From Pseudomonas benzenivorans (GTDB lineage: Bacteria; Pseudomonadota; Gammaproteobacteria; Pseudomonadales; Pseudomonadaceae): a stretch of 64,000 bases of DNA. How positions within the stretch are numbered: the first letter of the stretch is position 1; each line of letters opens with the position of its first letter. The position numbers and the translations under genes were made by a program. Below, piece by piece: positions 40,219 through 48,734 of the stretch. The stretch spans positions 4,030,001 to 4,094,000 of the forward strand of contig NZ_CP137892.1 in the NCBI RefSeq assembly GCF_033547155.1, given 5' to 3'. The notes under the pieces were generated by a model. It searched no databases. It was not told where the DNA came from and saw nothing but the letters and a program-made list of their open reading frames with translations.

Positions 40219-41262
40219 ATGCCCGATTCGTCCCAGCAATTCGCCAGCGACAACTACTCCGGCATCTGTCCGGAAGCCTGGGCCGCCATGGCCGAGGCCA
40301 ACCACGGCCACGACCGCGCCTATGGCGACGACCAGTGGACCGTCCGCGCCGCCGACCACTTCCGCCGCCTGTTCGAAACCGACTGCGAGGTGTTCTTCGC
40401 CTTCAACGGCACCGCGGCCAACTCCCTGGCCCTGGCGGCCCTGTGCCAGAGCTACCACAGCGTGATCTGCTCGGAGACCGCCCACGTCGAGACCGACGAG
40501 TGCGGCGCCCCGGAGTTCTTCTCTAACGGCTCCAAGCTGCTGCTGGCCAAGACCGAGAACGGCAAGCTGACCCCCGCCGCCATTCGCGAGATCGCCCTCA
40601 AGCGCCAGGACATCCACTACCCCAAGCCGCGGGTGGTCAGCCTGACCCAGGCCACCGAGGTCGGCACCGCCTATCGCCCCGAGGAGATCCGCGCGATCAG
40701 CGCCACCTGCCGCGAGCTGGGCCTGAAGCTGCACATGGACGGCGCGCGCTTCGCCAACGCCTGCGCCTTCCTCGGCTGCTCGCCGGCCGAACTGACCTGG
40801 CAGGCCGGGGTCGACGTGCTGTGCTTCGGCGGCACCAAGAACGGCATGGCGGTGGGCGAGGCCATCCTGTTCTTCAACAAGGAGCTGGCCGAGGACTTCG
40901 ACTACCGCTGCAAGCAGGCCGGCCAGCTGGCCTCGAAGATGCGCTACCTGTCGGCGCCCTGGGTCGGCCTGCTGCAGAACGACGCCTGGCTGCGCTACGC
41001 CGGCCACGCCAACCGCTGCGCACAGTTGCTGGCCGAACTGGTCGAGGACGTGCCGGGGGTCAGCCTGATGTTCCCGGTGGAGGCCAACGGGGTGTTCCTG
41101 CAGATGGCCGAGCGCGCCCTGGAGATCCTGCGCGCCAGGGGCTGGCGCTTCTACACCTTCATCGGCGCCGGCGGCGCACGCTTCATGTGTTCCTGGGACA
41201 CCGACGAACAGCGGGTCAGGCAACTGGCTGCGGATATCCGCGCCGCCATGACCCCGGCCTGA
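40219..41262 (+). CDS. ltaE: Low-specificity L-threonine aldolase
   Basis: A 347-residue PLP fold-type I enzyme that splits L-threonine or L-allo-threonine to glycine and acetaldehyde. The PLP lysine is K207 in CFGGTKNGMAVGEA, and LHMDGARFANA (171-181) carries the cofactor-binding Asp and Arg. AAGAAGGAA precedes the ATG. The homologue (PA5413) is also part of the P. aeruginosa glycine-betaine region, where it adds to the local glycine/serine pool. The repeat cluster begins 45 bp after its stop. Confidence 0.93.
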   Translation: MPDSSQQFASDNYSGICPEAWAAMAEANHGHDRAYGDDQWTVRAADHFRRLFETDCEVFFAFNGTAANSLALAALCQSYHSVICSETAHVETDECGAPEFFSNGSKLLLAKTENGKLTPAAIREIALKRQDIHYPKPRVVSLTQATEVGTAYRPEEIRAISATCRELGLKLHMDGARFANACAFLGCSPAELTWQAGVDVLCFGGTKNGMAVGEAILFFNKELAEDFDYRCKQAGQLASKMRYLSAPWVGLLQNDAWLRYAGHANRCAQLLAELVEDVPGVSLMFPVEANGVFLQMAERALEILRARGWRFYTFIGAGGARFMCSWDTDEQRVRQLAADIRAAMTPA

Positions 41263-41306
41263 GCCCCGCCACCGCCCGCTGCGGGTAACGGACGGCGCGC
41301 ACGCCA

Positions 41307-41535
41307 GTTACCCACGGCGGCGGTGGATCAAGCTGTGGATAAGCTGTATGGCGAAGCCTGCAGGGCAGGCCCGCCGCGCGCCTCCGCACATCGATCATTT
41401 CATGAGCGATTTCAGCTACTTAGCCAATGGCTTACGCACAGATACTGTGCAGGGCTGGGTAGACAAGCTGTGGATAGATGAGCGCGAGCCGCGGCTGGCA
41501 AGGCCTGCGGAAGCCTGTACATTTTCCGACCAGCG
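41307..41535 (+). repeat. Dispersed TTATCCACA-arm repeat, copy 3
   Basis: It begins GTTACCCACGGCGGCGGTGG, with CTGTGGATAAGCTGT at 41333-41347, core CGATTTCAGCTACTTAGCCA, palindrome CACAGATACTGTG (about 41437-41449) and a degenerate right arm GACAAGCTGTGGATAG. The core is closest to the copy at 46 kb. It sits directly after ltaE. Confidence 0.75.
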
Positions 41536-41598
41536 GCACCGGGTCGAACCGCCACCGGCTTGCGCCACGCGTCCGCCGAACAGGCCGCTCCCTTTTGT

Positions 41599-41775
41599 CC
41601 ACAACGGCTGTGGATGAAGCTGTGGGCAGACTGTATAGCGAAGCGCCCGGCCCAGCACCGTCGCGGGCTGCCGGGAATCGATCATTTTTTCAGCAAAATC
41701 AGAAACTTGGATCGTGACTTAAGCACAGAAACTGTGCACCGCCCTGTGCATAAGTTGTGCGTGCCTCGCCACGGG
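41599..41775 (+). repeat. Dispersed TTATCCACA-arm repeat, copy 4
   Basis: It begins CCACAACGGCTGTGGATGAAG, has a core with CATTTTTTCAGCAAAATCAG, TTAAGCACAGAAACTGTGC and a right arm CTGTGCATAAGTTGTGCG. It follows copy 3 by about 60 bp in the same orientation, so the two form a tandem pair. Confidence 0.72.
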
Positions 41776-41891
41776 CCGCCACCCGCGGTGCCTGCGGCCG
41801 ACTGATCAGGGATTGCCCAGCCCGTCTCGAGGCGTTCGGCCCGGCCCCAGGGGCGGCGGCTTGCGCCATGCCCGGCCGGCGCCAGGACGCC

Positions 41892-42003
41892 TTACCCACA
41901 GAGGCCGTGGATGCTTCTGTGGACAACCTGTCGAGACGCTGTACAGACAGGGCTGCAGCCCTGGCCACCCGCGGCCTGGCGCATTCCGCTCGTTTTTCGA
42001 ACA
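41892..42003 (+). repeat. Dispersed repeat, partial copy
   Basis: A truncated relative: TTACCCACAGAGGCCGTGG and TTCTGTGGACAACCTGTCG at the left, then the terminal GCTCGTTTTTCGAAC block as in copy 2. The AT-rich core and right arm are missing. With copies 3 and 4 it fills most of the 978-bp gap 41263-42240, in which I see no gene; 42004-42240 should contain the promoter of the sulfite dehydrogenase genes. Confidence 0.6.
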
Positions 42004-42240
42004 ACCCCAGCCGTTCCCCCACGAAGCGCCGCCAGAGACCAGGCCTGCGGCACACGACCGTCCTGGTGCAACACCTAGGGCTATGCTGGCTCTATCCAAA
42101 CGGCGCCGCGCGCCTGGATAGTGGCCAGGGTGCGTCACCTCCTGTCGGGGCTGACGCGCCACTGGACCCGGGGTTCGCCGGAGCCAGGAGCCCTCCTGGA
42201 CCGCGCGACTTGCCACTCGCCCGAACAAGGGAGAACGCAG

Positions 42241-43428
42241 ATGAACGACACTTTCGATCCGCGCCGCCGCCAGGTGCTGCTGGGCAGCGCCGCGACGCTG
42301 GCCTCGACCGGCCTGCTCGGCCTAGCCCCGCTGGCCCTGGCCGCGGAAACGCCACTGCCGGATTACGTCAACTGGAAGACCCCGGAGGCGCTGGTGGTGC
42401 ACAGCGCCCAGACCCTGGAGACCCGACGCGACGCCATCGGCACCAGCATAGTGACCTCCAACGAGCAACTGTTCATCCGCAACAACCTGCCGGCGCCGCC
42501 CTCTGCCATAGTCGCCGACCGCGATGCCTGGACGGTCGCCTTCGACGGCGTGAAGAACCCGCGCAGCCTGACCCTCGGCGAGCTCAAGACCCTCGGCGTC
42601 ACGACTGTGGCCAGCGTGCTGCAGTGCTCGGGCAACGGCCGCGCCTTCTTCGATCACGAGACCAGCGGCACCCAGTGGCAGACCGGCGCCGCCGGCTGCG
42701 TGCTGTGGAGCGGCGTACCGCTGAAGGCCGTGGTCGAGGCCCTGGGCGGCGCGCTCGACGGTCGCCCCTATATCACCAGCACCGGCGGCGAGGAGCTGCC
42801 GGCCGGCCTCGACCCGAAGAGCCTGGTGGTCGAGCGCTCGGTGCCGGTGCGTGCGCTGGAACAGGCCCTGCTCGCCTGGGAGCTGAACGGCGAGCCCCTG
42901 CCCCTGGCCCATGGCGGCCCGCTGCGCCTGGTGGTGCCGGGCTACTACGGGGTGAACAACGTCAAGTACGTCAAGCAGGTGGCCTTCACCGCCGAGCAGA
43001 CCGACGCCAAGATCCAGGCCTCCGGCTACCGCATCCGCCCGGTCGGCCAGGGCGGCGCGCCGGATCAGCCGTCGATGTGGGAGATGAACGTCAAGTCCTG
43101 GATCACCCAGCCGCTCGCAAAGGCCAAGGCCGGACGCGTCGCGATTCAGGGGGTGGCCTTCGGCGGCGCCAAGGCGGTGCAGGGCGTCGAGGTGTCGCTC
43201 GATGGCGGCAAGAGCTGGCAGGCCGCGCCCTTCGTCGGCCCGAACCTGGGTCCCTACGCCTGGCGCCCCTTCGTGCTGATCGTCGAGCTCAAGCCGGGCA
43301 ATTACAGCCTCATGAGCCGGGCCACCGACGTCGAGGGCAACGTCCAGCCCGAGGATGAACTGGTGAATGAACGCGGCTACGGCCACAACGGTTGGAGGGA
43401 TCATGGTGTCGAGATTGCGATTGTCTGA
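42241..43428 (+). CDS. Molybdenum-dependent sulfite dehydrogenase catalytic subunit (SorA/SoxC-like)
   Basis: A 395-residue sulfite oxidase-family protein. It has a twin-arginine signal (DPRRRQVLLGSAATLASTG) for periplasmic export, the molybdopterin domain with the Mo-ligand C129 in LQCSGNGRAFF, and the C-terminal Mo-co oxidoreductase dimerisation domain (VEVSLDGGKSWQAAPF). It oxidises sulfite to sulfate and passes electrons to the cytochrome c encoded by the overlapping next gene. The ATG follows GGGAGAACGCAG. It may detoxify sulfite from organosulfur use; SoxC-like activity is also possible, but no other thiosulfate-oxidation genes are here. Confidence 0.88.
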   Translation: MNDTFDPRRRQVLLGSAATLASTGLLGLAPLALAAETPLPDYVNWKTPEALVVHSAQTLETRRDAIGTSIVTSNEQLFIRNNLPAPPSAIVADRDAWTVAFDGVKNPRSLTLGELKTLGVTTVASVLQCSGNGRAFFDHETSGTQWQTGAAGCVLWSGVPLKAVVEALGGALDGRPYITSTGGEELPAGLDPKSLVVERSVPVRALEQALLAWELNGEPLPLAHGGPLRLVVPGYYGVNNVKYVKQVAFTAEQTDAKIQASGYRIRPVGQGGAPDQPSMWEMNVKSWITQPLAKAKAGRVAIQGVAFGGAKAVQGVEVSLDGGKSWQAAPFVGPNLGPYAWRPFVLIVELKPGNYSLMSRATDVEGNVQPEDELVNERGYGHNGWRDHGVEIAIV

Positions 43429-43759
43429 GGCGGTGGGACTGCTCCTGAGCCTGGCCCTGGGCGGCGCGCTCGGTCCGGCGCAGGCGGGCGAGGCGGACAC
43501 GGATGACGCCCGCTTCACCCTGGGCCGCCAGGTGTTCACCGAACAGGCGCAACCGTCCTGCTCGCTGTGTCACAGCCTGCAGGACGCCGCTGCCGCCGGC
43601 GCCATAGGCCCCGATCTGGACCAGCTCAAACCCAGTGCCGAGCGGGTGATGGCCGCGGTGCGCGGCGGTGTCGGGGTGATGCCGGCCTTCGCCGCCTCGC
43701 TCAGCGCCGAGCAGATCGAGGCCGTGGCCCACTACGTGGCGCGGGTCACCCAGCCCTGA
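43403..43759 (+). CDS. Periplasmic monohaem cytochrome c (SorB-like)
   Basis: A 118-residue cytochrome with a signal peptide (about 1-28, ending AQAG), haem motif CSLCH (C53, C56, H57) and axial M93 in GVMPAF. The gene starts inside the end of the sulfite dehydrogenase gene (26-nt overlap) after GGAGGG. It is the natural electron acceptor of that enzyme, linking it to the respiratory chain. Confidence 0.88.
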   Translation: MVSRLRLSEAVGLLLSLALGGALGPAQAGEADTDDARFTLGRQVFTEQAQPSCSLCHSLQDAAAAGAIGPDLDQLKPSAERVMAAVRGGVGVMPAFAASLSAEQIEAVAHYVARVTQP

Positions 43760-43871
43760 GGCCGGCTCGAACGCTCCTCGCCTCACCGAGGCGGGGAGCG
43801 ATCCCCCCTTTCCCCGTCCCGGCCCCGGTCGCCCTGCCTATACTCAGGACACTCGGGATTGGGAGGCTGCC

Positions 43872-45920
43872 ATGGCCAACTATACGGTCGACGCCATTCG
43901 CACTGTTGCCCTGGTCGGCCAGGCCGACAGCGGCAAGACCAGCCTGGTCGAGGCGCTGCTGCAGCGCAGCGGCGCCATCGCCAATCAGGGCACCCTGGAG
44001 CGCGGCGACACGGTCTGCGACTTCGACCCCCTGGAGCGCGAATACCGCCACTCCCTGGCCTCGGCGCTGGCCCACTGCAACCATGACGGCACCGAGATCA
44101 ACCTGATCGACACCCCCGGCTACCCCGACTTCATCGGCCAGGCCATCGCCGCCCTGGCCGCGGTGGAAACCGCCCTGGTGGTGGTCAATGCCCAGAGCGG
44201 CATCGAGCTGAGCACCCGGCGGATGATGGACCTGGCCGGCGAGCGCGGCCTGTGCCGGATGCTGGTGGTGAACAAGATCGACGCCGAGCGGGTCGACCTG
44301 CCCGGGCTGCTCGAGGAACTGCGCGAAGCCTTCGGCAAGGAGGTGCTGCCGCTCAACCTGCCGGCCGACGGCGCCAGCCGGGTAGTCGACTGCTTCTTCA
44401 ACCCGGAGGGCGCGGCCGACTTCTCCTCGGTGGCCGAGGTGCACCAGGCCCTGGTCGACCAGGTGGTGGAGGTCGACGAGGCGCTGATGGCGCGCTACCT
44501 GGAGCAGGGCGAGATCGCGCCGACGGAACTGCACGCGCCCTTCGAACAGGCCCTGCGCGAGGGCCACCTGATCCCCCTGTGCTTCGTCTCGGCGCGCAGC
44601 GGCGCCGGGGTCGGCGAGCTGCTGGACATCCTCGTGCGCCTGGCGCCCAACCCCGCCGAGGGCAACCCGCCGCTGTTCCTCAAGGGCGCTGGCGAGGCGG
44701 CCAAGCCCTTCCGCTCGCGGCCGGAGCCGCAGCGCCATGTGCTGGCCCATGTGTTCAAGGTGGTGATGGACCCCTTCGTCGGCAAGCTCGGCATCTTCCG
44801 CGTGCACCAGGGCACGCTGCAGCGCGACATGCAGCTGTTCATCGGCGAGGCCAAGAAAGCCTTCAAGGTCGGCCATCTGCTGCGCCTGCAGGGCAAGCGC
44901 TACGAGGAAGTGGTGCAACTGATACCCGGCGACTTCGGCGCGGTGAGCAAGGTCGAGGAGCTGGAGTTCGATGCCGTGCTGCACGACTCCCACGACGAGG
45001 ACAGCATCCGCCTCAAGCCCCTGGCCTTCCCCGCGCCCATGCAGGGGCTGGCCATCGAGGCCAAGCGCCGTGGCGACGAACAGCGCATCGCCGAGGTGCT
45101 GCACCGCCTGCTCGCCGAAGACCCCTGCGTCAGACTCGACTACCACCCCAGCACCCAGGAAACCGTGCTGCGCGGCATGGGTGAGCTGCACCTGCGTTAC
45201 CTGCTCGACCGCCTGACCAGCACCTACAAGCTCGAGGTGCAGACCCAGCCGCCCCGGGTGCCCTACCGCGAAACCATCACCCGCGCGGCCGAGGGCCATT
45301 GCCGGCACAAGAAGCAGACCGGCGGCGCCGGCCAGTTCGGCGAGGTGTTCCTGCGCGTCGAACCCCTGCCCCGGGGCGCCGGCTTCGAGTTCGTCGACAC
45401 GGTCAAGGGCGGGGTGATTCCCGCGCAGTTCATTCCCTCGGTGGAGAAAGGCGTGCGCTCGGTGCTGGAGGCCGGACCGCTGGCCGGCTACCCGGTCGAG
45501 GACCTCAAGGTCACGGTCTACGACGGCAAGAGCCACGCCGTCGACTCCAAGGACATCGCCTTCCAGGCCGCCGGGCGCAAGGCCATGCTCGACGCCCTGC
45601 GCGCAGCCCGTTGCATCGCCCTGGAGCCCATCGCCAACATCGAGATCACCACCCCGGAGAGCAAGCTCGGCGACATCACCACCGACCTGGTCGGGCGCCG
45701 CGGTCAGGTGCTCGGTAGCGAAGCCCAGGCCCAAGGCCTGGCGCTGGTTCGCGGCCAGGTGCCGCTGGCCGAGCTGGACGGCTACGGCGGCCGGCTCAAG
45801 TCGATCACCGCCGGGCAAGGCGCCTACAGCCTGGAGCTGAGCCACTACAGCCCGGTGCCACAGGACGTGCAGCAGCGCCTGGCGGCCAGCCACAAGGCGA
45901 CGGATCAGGAAGACGACTGA
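43872..45920 (+). CDS. fusA2: Elongation factor G-like translational GTPase (EF-G paralogue)
   Basis: A 682-residue translational GTPase with EF-G domains I-V. G1 is GQADSGKT (16-23), G3 DTPG (80-83) and G4 NKID (134-137). Switch I lacks the RGIT motif of true EF-G, reading DPLEREYRHSLA (52-63), as in the EF-G-like subfamily. Domain IV contains GGAGQFGEVFLRVEPL and KGGVIPAQFIPSVEKG. Such paralogues may not catalyse normal translocation; their role is not settled. It is a single gene, 113 bp after the cytochrome, and has a repeat after its stop. Confidence 0.9.
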   Translation: MANYTVDAIRTVALVGQADSGKTSLVEALLQRSGAIANQGTLERGDTVCDFDPLEREYRHSLASALAHCNHDGTEINLIDTPGYPDFIGQAIAALAAVETALVVVNAQSGIELSTRRMMDLAGERGLCRMLVVNKIDAERVDLPGLLEELREAFGKEVLPLNLPADGASRVVDCFFNPEGAADFSSVAEVHQALVDQVVEVDEALMARYLEQGEIAPTELHAPFEQALREGHLIPLCFVSARSGAGVGELLDILVRLAPNPAEGNPPLFLKGAGEAAKPFRSRPEPQRHVLAHVFKVVMDPFVGKLGIFRVHQGTLQRDMQLFIGEAKKAFKVGHLLRLQGKRYEEVVQLIPGDFGAVSKVEELEFDAVLHDSHDEDSIRLKPLAFPAPMQGLAIEAKRRGDEQRIAEVLHRLLAEDPCVRLDYHPSTQETVLRGMGELHLRYLLDRLTSTYKLEVQTQPPRVPYRETITRAAEGHCRHKKQTGGAGQFGEVFLRVEPLPRGAGFEFVDTVKGGVIPAQFIPSVEKGVRSVLEAGPLAGYPVEDLKVTVYDGKSHAVDSKDIAFQAAGRKAMLDALRAARCIALEPIANIEITTPESKLGDITTDLVGRRGQVLGSEAQAQGLALVRGQVPLAELDGYGGRLKSITAGQGAYSLELSHYSPVPQDVQQRLAASHKATDQEDD

Positions 45921-45950
45921 ACCTTGGCGGTCGACTCGCCTCGACCGCCC

Positions 45951-46181
45951 AGCTATCCAGAAATCTGGTGGACGAGGCTGTGGATAAGCTGTGTGGACAA
46001 GCGTCCAGCGCAGTGCCACCGAGGGCTCCCGCCAATCGGACAATTTCTGAACGATTTCAATCAGCTAGCCATAGGCTTAAGCACAGATTCTGTGGGCCTT
46101 GCTGTGGATAAGCTGTGCCCAGGGCGGCGCGGCCCAGTGCCACCGCGGGCCGGCCTGCGCTGTACGTTTTTCGTTCGCTCC
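45951..46181 (+). repeat. Dispersed TTATCCACA-arm repeat, copy 5
   Basis: A 231-bp element with both arms intact: CTGTGGATAAGCTGTGTGG (45978-45996) and CTGTGGATAAGCTGTGCCC (46102-46120). Between them lie ACGATTTCAATCAGCTAGCC, CATAGGCTTAAGCACAG and the ACAG-AT-TCTGT palindrome, and it ends with ACGTTTTTCG. It fills the 301-bp gap between fusA2 and the convergent membrane-protein gene. Confidence 0.78.
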
Positions 46182-46221
46182 GCAACGGCCTCACGGGGGT
46201 GATGGAGAGGCCCTGGCAGGC

Positions 46222-46566
46222 TTAACGGGCCAGGTGCCAACGGTGCAGCATCCGATGCAACAGCGGACTGAGCAGGATACCCACGGCCACCAGGAACAGG
46301 GTGTCGGCGAACAGCCCGTAGCAGGCCGCGAACCAGGCCAGCGCCGGAGCGTCGCCAGCGCTGACCGGCCCCAGGCCGCCGAGGATCGACAGGGCATTGA
46401 GGCCGGCCTCGGTCAGGGGCAGACCGGCGACCAGGTGGAAGCCCAGGACCCCGGGCAACAGCGCCACCAGCAACACCCCGCTGGCATAGAGGAAGAAACG
46501 CAGCAGGCGCAGGCTGAATACCAGGCCGTGAGCCAGTTCCTCGTCGAATTTCTCGAAATGCTGCAT
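46222..46566 (-). CDS. Uncharacterised small membrane protein
   Basis: A 114-residue protein starting MQHFEKFDEELAHGLVFSLR, with two or three hydrophobic segments (RFFLYASGVLLVALLPGVLG, AWFAACYGLFADTLFLVAVG). No family recognised. The ATG at 46566 follows AGGGACGG. It lies 112 bp downstream of the DHFR-like gene on the same strand. Confidence 0.6.
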   Translation of the reverse strand: MQHFEKFDEELAHGLVFSLRLLRFFLYASGVLLVALLPGVLGFHLVAGLPLTEAGLNALSILGGLGPVSAGDAPALAWFAACYGLFADTLFLVAVGILLSPLLHRMLHRWHLAR

Positions 46567-46678
46567 GTCGTGCCGTCCCTTGCGCCTGTGCCGATTGAGT
46601 CCCGGTGGCGGGCCGGGACTGCCGCTGCCGGCGATTGTCCCAGAACGCCGGCGCTGCGACGAGTCGCGGCGGCGTCCC

Positions 46679-47215
46679 TCAGCCCAGGCGCCGGTAGCGG
46701 CTCTGCACCAGGCCGTTGGCGAAGGTGCGGGTGCCGAGATGGCGCCAGCGGATGTCCTGCTCCAGGGAGCCGAACAGCGCGACCCCCGCACCGATCAGGA
46801 TCGGCACCCGGGTGATGATCAGCTGCTGGATCAGGCCGGCCCGCAGAAAGCCCTGGATGGTCTGTCCGCCATCGATATAGAGGTGCTTGGCCCCCCGCTC
46901 GGCCAGACGCTCGACCAGCTCCACCGGGGGACAGGCCATGACCTCGACGCGGCCGGCCAGGTGCTCGGGAATCTGCAGTGCCTGGCGGCTGAGCACCACC
47001 ACCGGGGTCTCGCCATAGGGCCAGTCGTCGAAGGTCAGCACCTGCTCGTAGGTGCAGCGTCCCATCACCAGGATGTCGACCGTGTCCATGAAAGCCTGGT
47101 AGCCGTAATCCTCGCCATCCTCGGCGATGCCGTTGGCCGGCAGCCAGTCCAGCTCGCCATCGGAACGGGCGATGTAACCATCGAGGCTGGTGGCGATATA
47201 GACGGACGTTTTCAT
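46679..47215 (-). CDS. Dihydrofolate reductase family protein (RibD C-terminal-like)
   Basis: A 178-residue protein with the DHFR/RibD-C fold, starting SVYIATSLDGYIARSDGELDWL. The NADPH-binding region is around DILVMGRCTYEQVL and YIDGGQTIQGFLRAGLIQQL. These YyaP/YwjB-like proteins are usually not true dihydrofolate reductases; the substrate is unknown. AGGAGGAAGGG precedes the ATG, a very strong ribosome site. Given the folate-linked betaine pathway around it, pterin reduction is possible but speculative. Confidence 0.86.
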   Translation of the reverse strand: MKTSVYIATSLDGYIARSDGELDWLPANGIAEDGEDYGYQAFMDTVDILVMGRCTYEQVLTFDDWPYGETPVVVLSRQALQIPEHLAGRVEVMACPPVELVERLAERGAKHLYIDGGQTIQGFLRAGLIQQLIITRVPILIGAGVALFGSLEQDIRWRHLGTRTFANGLVQSRYRRLG

Positions 47216-47364
47216 CCCTTCCTCCTCGCACCGGGGAACAGCGGGTGCCTGACTTCCGGAAGACTCCTGACGGTTGCACGCCGTACCAGGGGGCCAGCCC
47301 CTAATTTAGCAGCCTGCAGCGGCCCAGGCTCGGCGAGCCGCCCAGGGGCGCACCGGCACCGGAC

Positions 47365-47394
47365 AAAGAAAAGCCGCGCCCGGAGGCGCGGCTT
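47365..47394 (-). terminator. Rho-independent terminator of the toxin-like gene
   Basis: AAGCCGCGCC (47371-47380) and GGCGCGGCTT (47385-47394) form a perfect 10-bp stem with a CGGA loop. On the minus strand it is followed by TTCTTTGTCC. It lies directly after the stop of the 394-residue gene. Confidence 0.85.
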
Positions 47395-47405
47395 GGGCAT
47401 GCGCC

Positions 47406-48590
47406 TCAGGCTACCTTGCGGGCCTGGGTCGGGACATTGTTGTAGTACTCGATGAGGCCGAAGTTCTGCCCGCTGGCCAGGACCGCCTGTACCTGGGCCG
47501 CGTTCATGCCGTACTCCAGCTGCGCGTTGTTGACCTGCAGGTCGAGCTGCAGCGAGCCGGCCTGGGCATAGGCGGCGTTCCATTCGGCGATGGCCTGGTT
47601 CAGGTCGTTGAGCACCGCGTCGAAGTTGCTGCCGCCGGCATCGGCGAGGGCGCTGCGGATATCGGTGATCGCGGCGTTGACGTCGCTCTCCAGGGTTTGC
47701 CACTCGGCCAGGATAGCCTGCAGGCTGGTCTCGATGGCCTCGCTCTGGCTGGCCAGATCGGCGAAGTTGCCCGCCAACACATGCAGGGTGGCGACATCGG
47801 CGGTGATACCGGTGATCTGCCCGAGCTTGGCCTGGATGCTCGCCTGGTCGGCCTTGATCTTCTCGGCATCGAGGGCGATGTAGGTGCTGGCCACCGCCAC
47901 CGCCGGGCCCAGCACGAACCACACCGCGGCCCCCACCGGCCACAGGGCGATGGTGGCCGCGACCCCCAGGGTGATGGCCACGCCATCGGCGATGCCGAGG
48001 GCGACGATGGCGGCGGTCAGGCTCTTGATGTCGGCCTTGAGCTGGGCGATATCGGCGTTGAGCTGGTCGATCTGCGCCTGGTCGGCATTGGCGTCCTGGG
48101 TCGAGCGGTCGGCGATGCTCTGCAGCTGCCTGGCCATGTCCGGCAGGTTGTCGCGGCTCTGCTGCAGCGCGCTGATGGCCCCGGCGATGAAGCTGGTGAC
48201 CAGGGCCAGCTGACTGCTCAGGGCATTGAGGTCCTGGTTGAGGGTAGCCAGCGCCGTGGGGTTCGAGGGTTGCTCGATCAGGGTCTGCGCCTGGGCCTTG
48301 GCGTCCTGCAGCACCTGGGTGATGACGCCGTTGTAGCCGAGCACTTCCTGGGGCACGTCGAGCAGCCGGGCCATGACGTTGTTGACCCAGTTCAGGGCGT
48401 CGCCATTGGCCTGCTCGTAGGCCGAGATGAATTCGTTCCAGTCGGGCGGGTTCTGGTTGAGGGTGGGCAGGCTGGAGGTCAGCACGCTGGTCATCAGCGT
48501 GTTGACCTCCACCACGTTCTGCTTGTAGCTGGCCTGGGCCTCGGCCAGGGAGCGGGCATTGCTGCGAATGGCATGGGCGAGCGAGTGCAT
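47406..48590 (-). CDS. Predicted alpha-helical pore-forming toxin (HBL/Nhe/ClyA superfamily)
   Basis: A 394-residue, cysteine-free, almost entirely helical protein. Amphipathic helices with coiled-coil character cover about 85-190 and 241-345, around a long uncharged hydrophobic stretch at 192-240 (SLTAAIVALGIADGVAITLG, then a second hydrophobic half to YIALD). This is the layout of HBL-B/NheB, XaxA and related alpha-PFTs, whose hydrophobic hairpin inserts into the target membrane. There is no signal peptide, as is usual in the group. A near-perfect Shine-Dalgarno AAGGAGG precedes the ATG. It is a single gene with its own terminator; no partner subunit or immunity gene is adjacent. Family assignment is by architecture, not by alignment. 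Confidence 0.72.
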   Translation of the reverse strand: MHSLAHAIRSNARSLAEAQASYKQNVVEVNTLMTSVLTSSLPTLNQNPPDWNEFISAYEQANGDALNWVNNVMARLLDVPQEVLGYNGVITQVLQDAKAQAQTLIEQPSNPTALATLNQDLNALSSQLALVTSFIAGAISALQQSRDNLPDMARQLQSIADRSTQDANADQAQIDQLNADIAQLKADIKSLTAAIVALGIADGVAITLGVAATIALWPVGAAVWFVLGPAVAVASTYIALDAEKIKADQASIQAKLGQITGITADVATLHVLAGNFADLASQSEAIETSLQAILAEWQTLESDVNAAITDIRSALADAGGSNFDAVLNDLNQAIAEWNAAYAQAGSLQLDLQVNNAQLEYGMNAAQVQAVLASGQNFGLIEYYNNVPTQARKVA

Positions 48591-48734
48591 GATGCGATCC
48601 TCCTTGAGGGTGTTGCGGCGTGTGTTCCATCACTGCCCTCAAGGGTAGATCAGTCTCTGGGCGGCAAAATACCGATTGGCGTTAAACATTGCCCCGGCAA
48701 ATAGCGCGGGCAGCTATGCCCTGGCGACCGGCCC

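Noticed and set aside
41307..42003. Repeat cluster as a CRISPR array
   Set aside because: Units are 110-230 bp, imperfect and irregularly spaced, with no unique spacers and no cas genes.
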